Part shown: one piece after another, positions 9,717 to 17,213 of the stretch
Numbering within the stretch: position 1 is the stretch's first letter
Layout of the letters: each line of letters opens with the position of its first letter
From: Pseudomonas sp. RIT288
GTDB taxonomy: Bacteria > Pseudomonadota > Gammaproteobacteria > Pseudomonadales > Pseudomonadaceae
Assembly (NCBI RefSeq): GCF_000631985.1
Contig: NZ_JFYN01000005.1
Location: 124,001 to 188,000 of the forward strand
Length of the DNA: 64,000 nucleotides
Direction of reading: 5' to 3'
Translations under genes and position numbers: made by a program
Notes under the pieces: generated by a model
Database searches by the model: none
Told to the model about the DNA's origin: nothing
The model's input: the letters and a program-made list of their open reading frames with translations, nothing else

Positions 9717-9907
9717 GCATGACGATCACATTGAAACTGGAACTGGCGTCGGGGCAGTCGCTGCAAGGCGCACCGCTGGAGTTGCTGGCGGATGGCAAGC
9801 CAATTGCGCGAGGGGTTGTGAATCAATCAGGCGAGGTGGCGTTTGTTGCCAGGCCGGGGAAAGCGCAACTGGCGGTGAGGGTGGATCGCTCGATATTGCC
9901 GCGCTGA
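9713..9907 (+). CDS. Small hypothetical protein coupled to the phospholipase-like gene
   Basis: A 64-aa protein, MSMTITLKLELASG at its start, rich in beta-forming residues with a central LLADGKPIARGVVNQSGEVAF; it resembles a small beta-sandwich module. The ATG at 9713 overlaps the stop of the preceding gene; a second in-frame ATG at 9719 is possible. AAGGAGA ends only a few bases before the start. Its tight coupling suggests a partner or accessory role for the phospholipase-like protein. I do not recognise a named family. Confidence 0.7.
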   Translation: MSMTITLKLELASGQSLQGAPLELLADGKPIARGVVNQSGEVAFVARPGKAQLAVRVDRSILPR

Positions 9908-9919
9908 ATTCACCGGCCC

Positions 9920-10010
9920 CTTCGCGAGCAGGCTCACTCCGACACAAAGATGTGATGAACACTGGGTGTGTGAACGACATCAATCATTGCAGGAGTGAGC
10001 CTGTTCGCGA
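9920..10010. repeat. REPIN (GAGC AGG CTC-type, long loop)
   Basis: TTCGCGAGCAGGCTCACTCC at 9920-9939 and the inverted copy GGAGTGAGCCTGTTCGCGA at 9992-10010, with about 50 bp between them. Confidence 0.85.
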
Positions 10011-10050
10011 TAGCGGTGTATCAGCCCACATCTGACTCAGGCCTGCGGAT

Positions 10051-10800
10051 TCATCCGCGCTGCGCCTGCGCCTCTTCATGCGCCTGACGCAACCGCTCAC
10101 GGCTGTTGGTCAGGTGCAGGCGCATCGCCGCCCGCGCCGCATCGGCATCCTGACGGGCAATCGCCTCGTAGATTTCCTCGTGCTCACGGCTCAGGCGGTT
10201 CATGTAGTGCTGCTGATCATCGTGGGCCAGGCGCGCCGAGTTCAACCGCGTACGCGGAATGATGCTGGTGCCCAGGTGGGTCATGATGTCGGTGAAATAG
10301 CGGTTGCCGGTGGACAGGGCGATTTCCAGGTGGAAAGCGAAATCCGAGGCCACCGCATCACTGGCGTGGGCCACGCTGTCGTTCAGCGCATCGAGGGCGG
10401 CACGCATGGTCGCCAGTTGCTCGGGGCTGCGGCGTTGCGCGGCGAGGCCGGCAGACTCCACTTCCAGACTGATGCGCAACTCCAGAATCGCCAGCACATC
10501 ACGCAGGGTGACGACCGTGGCCGGGTCGATGCGAAAACCGCTGGGGCTCGGCGTGTCGAGCACGAAGGTGCCGATGCCGTGGCGGGTTTCCACCTGGCCG
10601 GCGGCCTGCAACCGGGAAATTGCCTCGCGCACCACGGTGCGGCTGACGCCATGCTCCTGCATGATCGCCGACTCGGTGGGCAATTTGTCGCCGCGCTTGA
10701 GCAGACCGTCGCGGATCTGTTCGGTCAGCACCGTCACCAGCTCCTGGGCCAGGCTGCGGCGCTTGCGTGGGAGGCGTGGGGTGTCGATCGGGTTTTCCAT
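10051..10800 (-). CDS. FadR-subfamily GntR transcriptional regulator
   Basis: A 249-aa cytoplasmic repressor with an N-terminal winged helix-turn-helix (about residues 15-80; LPTESAIMQEHGVSRTVVRE) and a C-terminal FCD ligand domain (about 95-230) whose conserved Asp/His residues usually bind a metal and a carboxylate ligand. The start is ATG 10800; an in-frame ATG pair at 10842 would add 14 residues. The motif GTTGTACGATCACC lies upstream at 10854-10867 and matches the palindrome before kdgD. I infer that it represses the galactarate operon and itself, with an aldarate or keto-deoxy sugar acid as inducer. Confidence 0.85.
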   Translation of the reverse strand: MENPIDTPRLPRKRRSLAQELVTVLTEQIRDGLLKRGDKLPTESAIMQEHGVSRTVVREAISRLQAAGQVETRHGIGTFVLDTPSPSGFRIDPATVVTLRDVLAILELRISLEVESAGLAAQRRSPEQLATMRAALDALNDSVAHASDAVASDFAFHLEIALSTGNRYFTDIMTHLGTSIIPRTRLNSARLAHDDQQHYMNRLSREHEEIYEAIARQDADAARAAMRLHLTNSRERLRQAHEEAQAQRG

Positions 10801-10853
10801 AGTTAACGTCTGGTCTCGAAAATTCGGCTTGGTGAGCATCATAGCTCAGGCGG

Positions 10854-10867
10854 GTTGTACGATCACC
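10854..10867. promoter_or_regulatory. Half-operator matching the kdgD palindrome
   Basis: GTTGTACGATCACC, 13 of 14 identical to the minus-strand kdgD operator (GTTGTACGATGACC). It lies 54 bp upstream of the regulator's ATG and suggests autoregulation. Confidence 0.5.
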
Positions 10868-10884
10868 GTCGAGTCAAAACACCG

Positions 10885-10961
10885 CCCCTGCCGCAGGCTG
10901 CGATCTTTTGATCTTAAAAACAACATCAAAAGATCGCAGACTGCGGCAGCTCCTGCAGGGG
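10885..10961. repeat. REPIN (GATC-type)
   Basis: CCCCTGCCGCAGGCTGCGAT arm with GATCTTTTGAT at 10885-10912 and its inverted copy at 10925-10961. It separates the FadR-type gene promoter from the 3' end of the ABC transporter gene. Confidence 0.9.
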
Positions 10962-10972
10962 CATTGTGGTGT

Positions 10973-12700
10973 TTAAGCGGTCACGGCCTGTTCTACCAGA
11001 TGCCCGCTGTCGATCCGCACATGCCGTGGATGGAAGCGTTTCAGGCTGCTGCGGTGGCCGACGCTGACGATGCTCAGGCCCGGCAACTGATCGATCAGCA
11101 CCTGATACAGCGTCGCTTCGTCCTCTTCATCCATCGCCGACGTCGCTTCGTCCATGTACAGCCATTGTGGTGCGTAAAGCATGGCACGGGCGAAGGCCAG
11201 GCGTTGCTGCTCACCCGGCGACAGCATGCGCTGCCAGTGATTGGCTTCATCCAGGCGTGCGACCAGATGCGGCAGACGGCAAGTCTCCAGCACCTGCGCG
11301 TAACGCTCCGTCGCGTAGGTGTCGCCCGGTTGTGGATAACTCAAGGCCTCGCGCAGGGTGCCGATCGGCAGATACGGCTTCTGCGGCAGGAACAGATAAC
11401 GCGCCGCCGGCAGGCGAATATTGCCGTGGCCCGCTGGCCACAAATGCCCCATCGCCCGCAGCAACGTGGACTTGCCGCTGCCGGAACGACCGCTGAGCAT
11501 CACCCGCTCGCCCGGCTCCACCGTCATGTCGGCGTTGGTCAGCAGGTGACGACCATCGGCCAGATCCAGGCCAAGGTTGTGCACTTGTAATTCACTGCCC
11601 TGATTCTGCACATCGATGGCCGGAACGCGCTGCTCGTTATCGGTCATGGCCTGACGGAAGCTCAGCAGACGATCACAGGTGGCGCGCCAGGACGCGAGGC
11701 TCTGATACGCACTGATGAACCAGCTGAAGCTCTCCTGGACATTGCCGAACGCCGAGCTGATCTGCATCAGCTCACCGAGCTCGATCTTGCCGGCAAGGTA
11801 ACGCGGCGACGCAACGATAAACGGGAAAATGATCGCAGCCTGGCTGTAACCGGCGGTGAAGAAAGTCAGACGCTTGGACACTTTCATGATGTCCCAGAAG
11901 TTATGCCAGACATTGCCGAAGCGGCCGCTCAAGCGGCGATTTTCGTTCGGCTCGCCGTTATACAACGCGATGCTCTCGGCATTCTCGCGAATCCGCACCA
12001 TGGAAAAACGCAGGTCGGCTTCGAAGCGTTGTTGTTGGTTGTTCAGGCCGATCAAGCGACGACCGATCAAATGCGTCAGCCAACTGCCCACCACGGCGTA
12101 GACCAGCACGCACCAGAACATGTAGCCGGGAATGGTGACGCCATAGACTTCAATGCTGCCCGACACGCCCCACAGAATGATCGAGAACGACACCAGGCTG
12201 ACGATATTGCGCAGCAGGCCAATCCCCAGCTCAAGGGTATTGGAGGTGAAGTTGTTGAGGTCTTCGGAAATCCGCTGGTCCGGGTTATCGGTGTAACCGC
12301 CCTGCTCCAGCTGATAGTAATTCTTGTCGGCGAGCCAACGGGAGAAATGCTTTTCGGTGAGCCAGGCCCGCCAGCGAATCGTCAGCATCTGGGTCAGATA
12401 CAGCCGGTACACGGCACCGACAATCGCCACCGCTGCAATCGCGCAGAAATACAGAATCAGTTGCCAGAACGCCGCTTCATCTTTCTTCTGCAGCGCGTTG
12501 TAGAAATCCTTGTACCAGGTGTTGAACCACACCGAGATCCCCACGCTGAGCAACGACAGCGCGATCACGGCGATCAGCAATGTCCAGGCCTTGCCCTTCT
12601 CTTCACTGCGCCAGTAAGGCGTGATGATCCCCCACACCTTGCGAAAAAACTGCCCGCGCACAGCATCGTTGACCGCGGAATATTCAGCGTTCTGATTCAT
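10973..12700 (-). CDS. ABC exporter, fused permease and ATPase (YddA/SbmA-BacA type)
   Basis: A 575-aa inner-membrane half-transporter with about six helices in residues 25-330 of the SbmA/BacA-like type, then a nucleotide-binding domain. Visible are Walker A SGRSGSGKST, the signature variant LSPGEQQRLAFARA and Walker B WLYMDEATSAMDEE. The architecture matches E. coli YddA; the family is linked to peptide or cobalamin-like substrates, but the cargo is unknown here. The start chosen is ATG 12700 (MNQNAEYS); 12 further in-frame residues lie upstream from 12736. It stands alone, followed by a REPIN. Confidence 0.85.
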   Translation of the reverse strand: MNQNAEYSAVNDAVRGQFFRKVWGIITPYWRSEEKGKAWTLLIAVIALSLLSVGISVWFNTWYKDFYNALQKKDEAAFWQLILYFCAIAAVAIVGAVYRLYLTQMLTIRWRAWLTEKHFSRWLADKNYYQLEQGGYTDNPDQRISEDLNNFTSNTLELGIGLLRNIVSLVSFSIILWGVSGSIEVYGVTIPGYMFWCVLVYAVVGSWLTHLIGRRLIGLNNQQQRFEADLRFSMVRIRENAESIALYNGEPNENRRLSGRFGNVWHNFWDIMKVSKRLTFFTAGYSQAAIIFPFIVASPRYLAGKIELGELMQISSAFGNVQESFSWFISAYQSLASWRATCDRLLSFRQAMTDNEQRVPAIDVQNQGSELQVHNLGLDLADGRHLLTNADMTVEPGERVMLSGRSGSGKSTLLRAMGHLWPAGHGNIRLPAARYLFLPQKPYLPIGTLREALSYPQPGDTYATERYAQVLETCRLPHLVARLDEANHWQRMLSPGEQQRLAFARAMLYAPQWLYMDEATSAMDEEDEATLYQVLIDQLPGLSIVSVGHRSSLKRFHPRHVRIDSGHLVEQAVTA

Positions 12701-12731
12701 GAAAAAGGCTCGATAAAGAAAAGAACAGACA

Positions 12732-12757
12732 CGCACCGATCATAGATGATCGGTGCG
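12732..12757 (-). terminator. Hairpin terminator after roxR
   Basis: Perfect 12-bp stem CGCACCGATCAT / ATGATCGGTGCG with a 2-nt loop, followed in the minus direction by a T-rich stretch. It separates roxR from the ABC exporter gene. Confidence 0.7.
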
Positions 12758-12796
12758 CGTTATCGCGAGAGCTGGCGATGGCCGTTCAGCGCAGGT

Positions 12797-13357
12797 TCAG
12801 CGACGAACCGGACGCTTCTGCAGTTTGCGCTGCAGGGTACGGCGGTGCATGCCCAGGGCGCGGGCAGTGGCGGAGATATTGCCTTCGTGCTCGGTCAGCA
12901 CACGCTGGATGTGCTCCCACTGCAGACGGTCAACCGACATCGGGTTTTCCGGCACCAGGCTGTCGAGGTCGGCGTGCTCGGAGAGCAGCGCGGCCAGTAC
13001 GTCGTCGGCGTCGGCCGGTTTGCACAGGTAGTTGCAGGCGCCGCGCTTGATCGCTTCGACCGCGGTGGCAATGCTCGAATAACCGGTGAGGATCACCACG
13101 CGCATTTCCGGGTCCAGTTCCAGCAGCTTGGGCAGCAGCACCAGACCGGAGTCGCCGTCCATTTTCAGGTCCAGCGCGGCGTAGTCCGGCAGATCGGCCT
13201 GGGCGATGGTCAGGCCTTCCTCGGCGGAACCGGCAGTGCTGACGCGAAAGCCACGGCGGGCCATGGCACGGGCCATCACTCGGGTGAAGGTCGCGTCGTC
13301 GTCGACCAGCAGCAAATGCGGCAGTTCTTCGCCTTCGACTTGGATTTCGTCACTCAT
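12797..13357 (-). CDS. roxR: Redox response regulator RoxR (RegA/PrrA/ActR family)
   Basis: A 186-aa two-component regulator with a receiver domain at residues about 12-125 (LLLVDDDATF acidic pocket, phospho-acceptor Asp63 in ALDLKMDGDSG, Thr/Lys switch residues further on). The C-terminus is a Fis-type helix-turn-helix (HEGNISATARALGMHRRTLQRK). The family controls terminal oxidases and cyanide-insensitive respiration in pseudomonads. The start is ATG 13357 with AGGAGACC just upstream, overlapping the 3' end of roxS by 8 bp, so the pair is translationally coupled. Confidence 0.92.
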   Translation of the reverse strand: MSDEIQVEGEELPHLLLVDDDATFTRVMARAMARRGFRVSTAGSAEEGLTIAQADLPDYAALDLKMDGDSGLVLLPKLLELDPEMRVVILTGYSSIATAVEAIKRGACNYLCKPADADDVLAALLSEHADLDSLVPENPMSVDRLQWEHIQRVLTEHEGNISATARALGMHRRTLQRKLQKRPVRR

Positions 13358-14612
13358 GTTGGTCTCCTCGGGCGCCGTGGGGCAGGCGCAGCTCGGTGAG
13401 CGTGCCGCCTTCCTCATGACTATAGAGTTTCACTGAGCCGCCGGCGCGTGTCACGCTGGCCTTGCTCAAAAACAGGCCCAGGCCGAAACCTTTGCCCTTG
13501 GTGGTAAAAAACGGTTTGCCGATCTGCTCGGCGATGGCCAGCGGCACACCGGCGCCGTGGTCACGAATGCTGATGGTCAAGGTTTCCGCATCCCAGTCCA
13601 GCGTCACCTGGAGATTTTCCGGGCAAGCGTCGGCGGCGTTGTTCAGCAGATTGAGCAGCGCCTGGGTCAGATCCGGCGGCGGTGCCATGCGCGGGACTGC
13701 GCCCTGGCCGAGACGCTGGAAGCGATAACTGGCTTCCGGACGCATCAGGTGCCAGCGGTTCAGCGCTTCGTCGAGCCATTGGGTGACGTCCTGCATCTCC
13801 ACCGCCATACGCCGGTTGGCTTCGGCGGCGCGCACCAGTTGCTGCAAGGTTTCTTTGCACAGTTTGACCTGATCCTGCAGCACCTTCAGATCGTCCTGCA
13901 GCATCGCGTCGGGGTGATCCTGCTGCATCTCCTTGAGCAACACGCTCATGGTCGCCAGCGGCGTGCCGAGTTCATGCGCGGCGCCGGCCGCCTGGGTGGC
14001 GACGGCGAGCAATTGCTGATCGCGCAGGCCTTCTTCGCGACGAATCGCGCGCAACTCTTCCTGACGACGCAGCTCTTCGGCCATGCGCGCAGCGAAGAAC
14101 GTGATCACCGCAGCAGCGAGGGCGAAGCTCAGCCACATGCCGTAAATCTGCAGGTTCTCGCGGGCCACCGGCAGGGTTTCCAGCGGGTAGAAACGTGTGA
14201 GCATCACGGTGTACAGCGCCAGCGCGATGCCGGACAGAATCACCGAATAACGCCATGGCAGCGTCACCGCCGCGATGGTCAGCGGCACCAGATAATAGGA
14301 AACGAACGGGTTGGTCGAACCGCCGGAGAAATACAGCAACGCACTGTGGATCACCAGATCGCACGCCAGTTGCAGCGCATATTCGAGTTCAGTCACCGGC
14401 CACGATGTACGCAGCCGCACAGCAGTGAACACGCACAGCAGAATCGAGCAGCCGAGGGTCATCGCCAGTTGCACCCACGGCAACGGCAGCAGTTGCAGCC
14501 AGTAGGCCAGGCCAACAGAACCGGCCTGTGCGGCAAGCACCAGGGTGCGAATGAAAGTCAGCCGCCAGAGGTTCTGGCGAGTGGCGGAAGTCAGTTGTAC
14601 GGGGGCGAGCAT
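13350..14612 (-). CDS. roxS: Redox sensor histidine kinase RoxS (RegB/PrrB family)
   Basis: A 420-aa membrane sensor kinase with five to six transmembrane helices in residues 20-180. It carries the quinone-site motif GGSTNPF at residues 97-103, characteristic of RegB/PrrB. The H-box AAHELGTPLA holds His213, and Cys252 lies in the dimerisation helix where RegB has its redox-active cysteine. The ATP-binding domain shows N, G1 and G2 boxes (LLNLLNNAADA, DHGAGVP, GKGFGLGLFLSK). The start is ATG 14612 preceded by AGGAGA. It phosphorylates RoxR according to respiratory redox state (family knowledge). Confidence 0.92.
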   Translation of the reverse strand: MLAPVQLTSATRQNLWRLTFIRTLVLAAQAGSVGLAYWLQLLPLPWVQLAMTLGCSILLCVFTAVRLRTSWPVTELEYALQLACDLVIHSALLYFSGGSTNPFVSYYLVPLTIAAVTLPWRYSVILSGIALALYTVMLTRFYPLETLPVARENLQIYGMWLSFALAAAVITFFAARMAEELRRQEELRAIRREEGLRDQQLLAVATQAAGAAHELGTPLATMSVLLKEMQQDHPDAMLQDDLKVLQDQVKLCKETLQQLVRAAEANRRMAVEMQDVTQWLDEALNRWHLMRPEASYRFQRLGQGAVPRMAPPPDLTQALLNLLNNAADACPENLQVTLDWDAETLTISIRDHGAGVPLAIAEQIGKPFFTTKGKGFGLGLFLSKASVTRAGGSVKLYSHEEGGTLTELRLPHGARGDQHE

Positions 14613-14734
14613 GAGCTCTCCTGATGAGCGCTCCAGGCGGATCGCACGGAGTATAACCAAGCCGCGGCTTTGAGAGGCGAAAGTGCGGCAAATGACCACA
14701 TGGCGAAAACAATTTCGGCGGCTATGAGGACGCC

Positions 14735-14797
14735 TTCGCGAGCAGGCTCGCTCCTACAGGGGAATGCATTTCAAAAGTGGGAGCGAGCCTGCTCGCG
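14735..14797. repeat. REPIN (GAGC AGG CTCGC-type)
   Basis: TTCGCGAGCAGGCTCGCTCC and its inverted copy ending at 14797, in the divergent gap between roxS and the SIMPL gene. Confidence 0.9.
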
Positions 14798-14925
14798 GAT
14801 GGCTGCGCAGCAGCCCCGGCTATCTGTATAGAAGTTGTAACTGGGCGAACCGGAGCATAAAAGCTAGAGTCTGATGGTTTCACGCAGGGACGAACCAACA
14901 CCTGCGCATTATTCAAGGAGCTTTC

Positions 14926-15645
14926 ATGCACACCTTTCGCCGCAGCGCCGCCCTTCTCGCCCTGACCGTCGGCAGTATCGCCAGCCTTCCGGCGCTGGCT
15001 GCCGATGAGCTGCACTACAATCAGATTTCCCTGCGCGCCGAAGTCAGCCAGGAAGTCGCCCGCGACCTGATGATCGTGACGCTCTACACCGAAGAGCAAA
15101 ACACCGACCCGGCCAAACTCGCCGCCGACGTCAGCACCACCATGAACAAGGCACTGGCCCAGGCCAAGCAAATCAAAGACATCACCCTGCGCCAGGGCAG
15201 CCGCAACAGCTACCCGATCTACGACACCAAGGGCCAGAAAATCACCGGCTGGCGTGAACGCGCCGAACTGCGCCTGGAAAGCGCCGACTTCGCCGCCCTG
15301 TCCAAACTCACCGGCGAACTGCTGACCGACCTGAAAATGGGCGGCATGGACTTCGCCATCGCCGAACCAACCCGCAAGGCCAGCGAAGACCAACTGCTCA
15401 AGGAAGCCGTCAGCGCCTTCAAGGCCCGCGCGCAACTGGCCACCGATGCACTGGGCGGCAAGGGCTACAAAATCGTCAACCTGAACCTCAACAGCAACGG
15501 CTTCCCACAACCGTACATGCGCGCCCCGATGATGATGAAAGCCGCCGGCATGGCGGATTCGGCACCGGTCACGCCGGAAGTTGAAGCCGGCACCAGCCAG
15601 GTCAGCCTGACCGCCGATGGCTCGATTGAAGTGCTGATGCAGTGA
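14926..15645 (+). CDS. Periplasmic SIMPL (DUF541) domain protein
   Basis: A 239-aa exported protein with a signal peptide at residues 1-25 (cleavage after LPALA) and a SIMPL/DUF541 domain over the rest, including SYPIYDTKGQKITGWRERAE. Related proteins (BP26, E. coli YggE) form periplasmic ring assemblies and are linked to oxidative-stress protection. The ATG at 14926 follows AAGGAG. It is monocistronic, bounded by a terminator at 15664. The position next to roxSR matches the P. aeruginosa order as I remember it. Confidence 0.88.
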   Translation: MHTFRRSAALLALTVGSIASLPALAADELHYNQISLRAEVSQEVARDLMIVTLYTEEQNTDPAKLAADVSTTMNKALAQAKQIKDITLRQGSRNSYPIYDTKGQKITGWRERAELRLESADFAALSKLTGELLTDLKMGGMDFAIAEPTRKASEDQLLKEAVSAFKARAQLATDALGGKGYKIVNLNLNSNGFPQPYMRAPMMMKAAGMADSAPVTPEVEAGTSQVSLTADGSIEVLMQ

Positions 15646-15663
15646 ATTGATATGGGCTGAATG

Positions 15664-15700
15664 AAAAACCGGCGATCAGAGGATGATCGCCGGTTTTTTT
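15664..15700 (+). terminator. Rho-independent terminator of the SIMPL gene
   Basis: Stem AAAAACCGGCGATCA / TGATCGCCGGTTTTT with a 5-nt loop and a seven-T tract, 19 bp after the stop codon. Confidence 0.92.
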
Positions 15701-15733
15701 GTGCCTGGATTTTTGCAGACTCATCTGGCGCCA

Positions 15734-15797
15734 TCGCGAGCAGGCTCACTCCTACAGGGGTAATCCATACCAAATGTGGGAGCGAGCCTGCTCGCGA
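15734..15797. repeat. REPIN (GAGC AGG CTC-type)
   Basis: TCGCGAGCAGGCTCACTCC at 15734-15752 and the inverted copy at 15776-15797, between the terminator and the convergent DUF6124-like gene. Confidence 0.88.
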
Positions 15798-15814
15798 AGA
15801 ACGATGACGCGGTC

Positions 15815-16174
15815 TCAGGCTTGTGGATCAACCCGATCCAGCACCCGATTCACCGCCAGCTCGGCCAGCATGATGATCTGCTGAATCGCCAGCGCCGTAT
15901 TGCGCTGCGGGCGACTGAGCTGATCGGCGAAATCACTGGCCATGGTGTTGGCCGACGCCAGGGACTCACAGGCATGCGCCAGCAGACTTTCGGTGTCGAT
16001 GCCCGGATGGACGAGGAACATCGAACTGGGTGGACGCGGTTTTGCAGCTTCGGGGCTGAGGTAGAAGTCGAGGGCGCGCTTGATCGCTTCGCGGTTTTTT
16101 GCGAGGTCTTCGGCGTGGAGGGCTTCGGTGAGTGGGGTTGTTTCTGGAGGGGGATCGGGGACTGGCTTGGACAT
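15815..16174 (-). CDS. DUF6124/DUF3077-like small protein
   Basis: A 119-aa cytoplasmic helical protein that resembles the pseudomonad family formerly called DUF3077. The N-terminus is proline-rich (VPDPPPETTP). The body has SSMFLVHPGIDTESLLAHAC, then CESLASANTMASDFADQL and a C-terminal hydrophobic helix (AIQQIIMLAELAVNRVLD). The start is ATG 16174, with a weak RBS. Upstream is an unusual structured noncoding region (16200-16410). The function is unknown. Confidence 0.75.
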   Translation of the reverse strand: MSKPVPDPPPETTPLTEALHAEDLAKNREAIKRALDFYLSPEAAKPRPPSSMFLVHPGIDTESLLAHACESLASANTMASDFADQLSRPQRNTALAIQQIIMLAELAVNRVLDRVDPQA

Positions 16175-16209
16175 TGATAGCGTTCCTAATCAATAGCCAT
16201 TCACTCGCC

Positions 16210-16410
16210 GTTTCTCACGCGGCGGAGTGGTGGCAGCAATGTGCGGGGTGAGAAACCGGTAGGAACAAGCCCGGCCGGACCGAAGCCCGCCCGCACACAG
16301 CCGCCATAGAACATTGCAGCAGCAGAAATGCCGGCGGCAATTATGGTGGTACTGATTGTGGATTAACAGTTCCTACGGGTTCTCACACCCGATCGCTGAA
16401 TCTTCAGCGA
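16210..16410. other. Noncoding region with nested inverted repeats upstream of the DUF6124-like gene
   Basis: GTTTCTCAC (16210-16218) pairs with GTGAGAAAC (16248-16256). A longer element at 16248-16266 (GTGAGAAACCGGTAGGAAC) is inverted at 16369-16386 (GTTCCTACGGGTTCTCAC), enclosing about 100 bp. A perfect 8-bp hairpin, TCGCTGAA-TC-TTCAGCGA, follows at 16393-16410. No coding frame explains it. It may be the leader RNA of the minus-strand gene or a small mobile unit. Confidence 0.55.
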
Positions 16411-16507
16411 CATCTAAAGGCTAGAGAGCTGACGTCCGAGGGACAACCTGAAAACCTTGTGGGAAGGTTCTGGTTTGCTCACACACTTTTAAACACAACC
16501 CCACACA

Positions 16508-16613
16508 CTGTAGGAGCTGCCGAAGGCTGCGATCTTTTGACTTTGACGTTGGCTCTGGCTCTCACAACTCAAAAGCAAGATCAAAAGATCGCAGCCTTCG
16601 GCAGCTCCTACAG
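16508..16613. repeat. REPIN (GATC-type)
   Basis: CTGTAGGAGCTGCCGAAGGC at the left and its inverted copy ending at 16613, with inner ends GATCTTTTGA and GATCAAAAGATC. Confidence 0.9.
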
Positions 16614-16650
16614 GGGGACCGGGTTCAGTCAGTCAGAGACAGGTCGGCTG

Positions 16651-16742
16651 TCAGGCCGCCATCGCCAGCAAGCCAGCTCCCACAGAAGAGCAAAAGCAAA
16701 AATCAAGATCAAAAGATCGCAGCCTGCGGCAGCTCCTACAGG
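16651..16742. repeat. Two single REP copies
   Basis: TCAGGCCGCCATCGCCAGCA type at 16651-16685 (same core as the 72-bp tandem array at 32415) and a GATC-type REP at 16707-16742. Confidence 0.8.
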
Positions 16743-16812
16743 GAAGATAAGTACAACCCACATGCGGCGCAGCCGCCCCACTCCAGGATGAGCGCAAGCT
16801 CGGCTGCAGCTC

Positions 16813-17095
16813 TTGATCTTGATCCACGGGCGACGTCGGAAGGCTGAGTGGAGGGATTGATCCGGGGGTGGGAGCGCAGCGACCGTTTGGCGAAGCCAAA
16901 CACAGCGAGAGGAGGTGCAGCGAAGCAAACCGTAGGCGCTGCCCCCGGATCAATCCCGGAGCGAAGGAACCCCGAGCTTTAGCGAGCGGGCCGAACGTAG
17001 GAGCAAGCGTTTTTGGTTACTTTTTAGGCGTTTGTAAAAAGTGACCCGCCGTAAGGGCGGAACCATAAGCCGCAGCACCCGAAGAAACGGATATG
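16813..17095 (+). repeat. Dispersed 285-bp repeat, copy A
   Basis: It shares nearly all bases with 33435-33723, from TTGATCTTGATCCACGGG at the left to GATATG at the right. It includes CGGATCAATCCCGGAGCGAA and the GTAAGGGCG block. Open frames in it are short and not conserved between copies, so it is noncoding. Such sequences recur in fluorescent pseudomonad genomes, from memory. Confidence 0.85.
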
Positions 17096-17213
17096 CCCAA
17101 ACAGCGCTGGATATACCGAGATAGACGCACCCCCTCAAAAAACGATATTTCCGAACACCCCCGAATCCCCGCTAACCTCAAGGAACAACCACCTCCAGAC
17201 CCACGGGCCAGAC

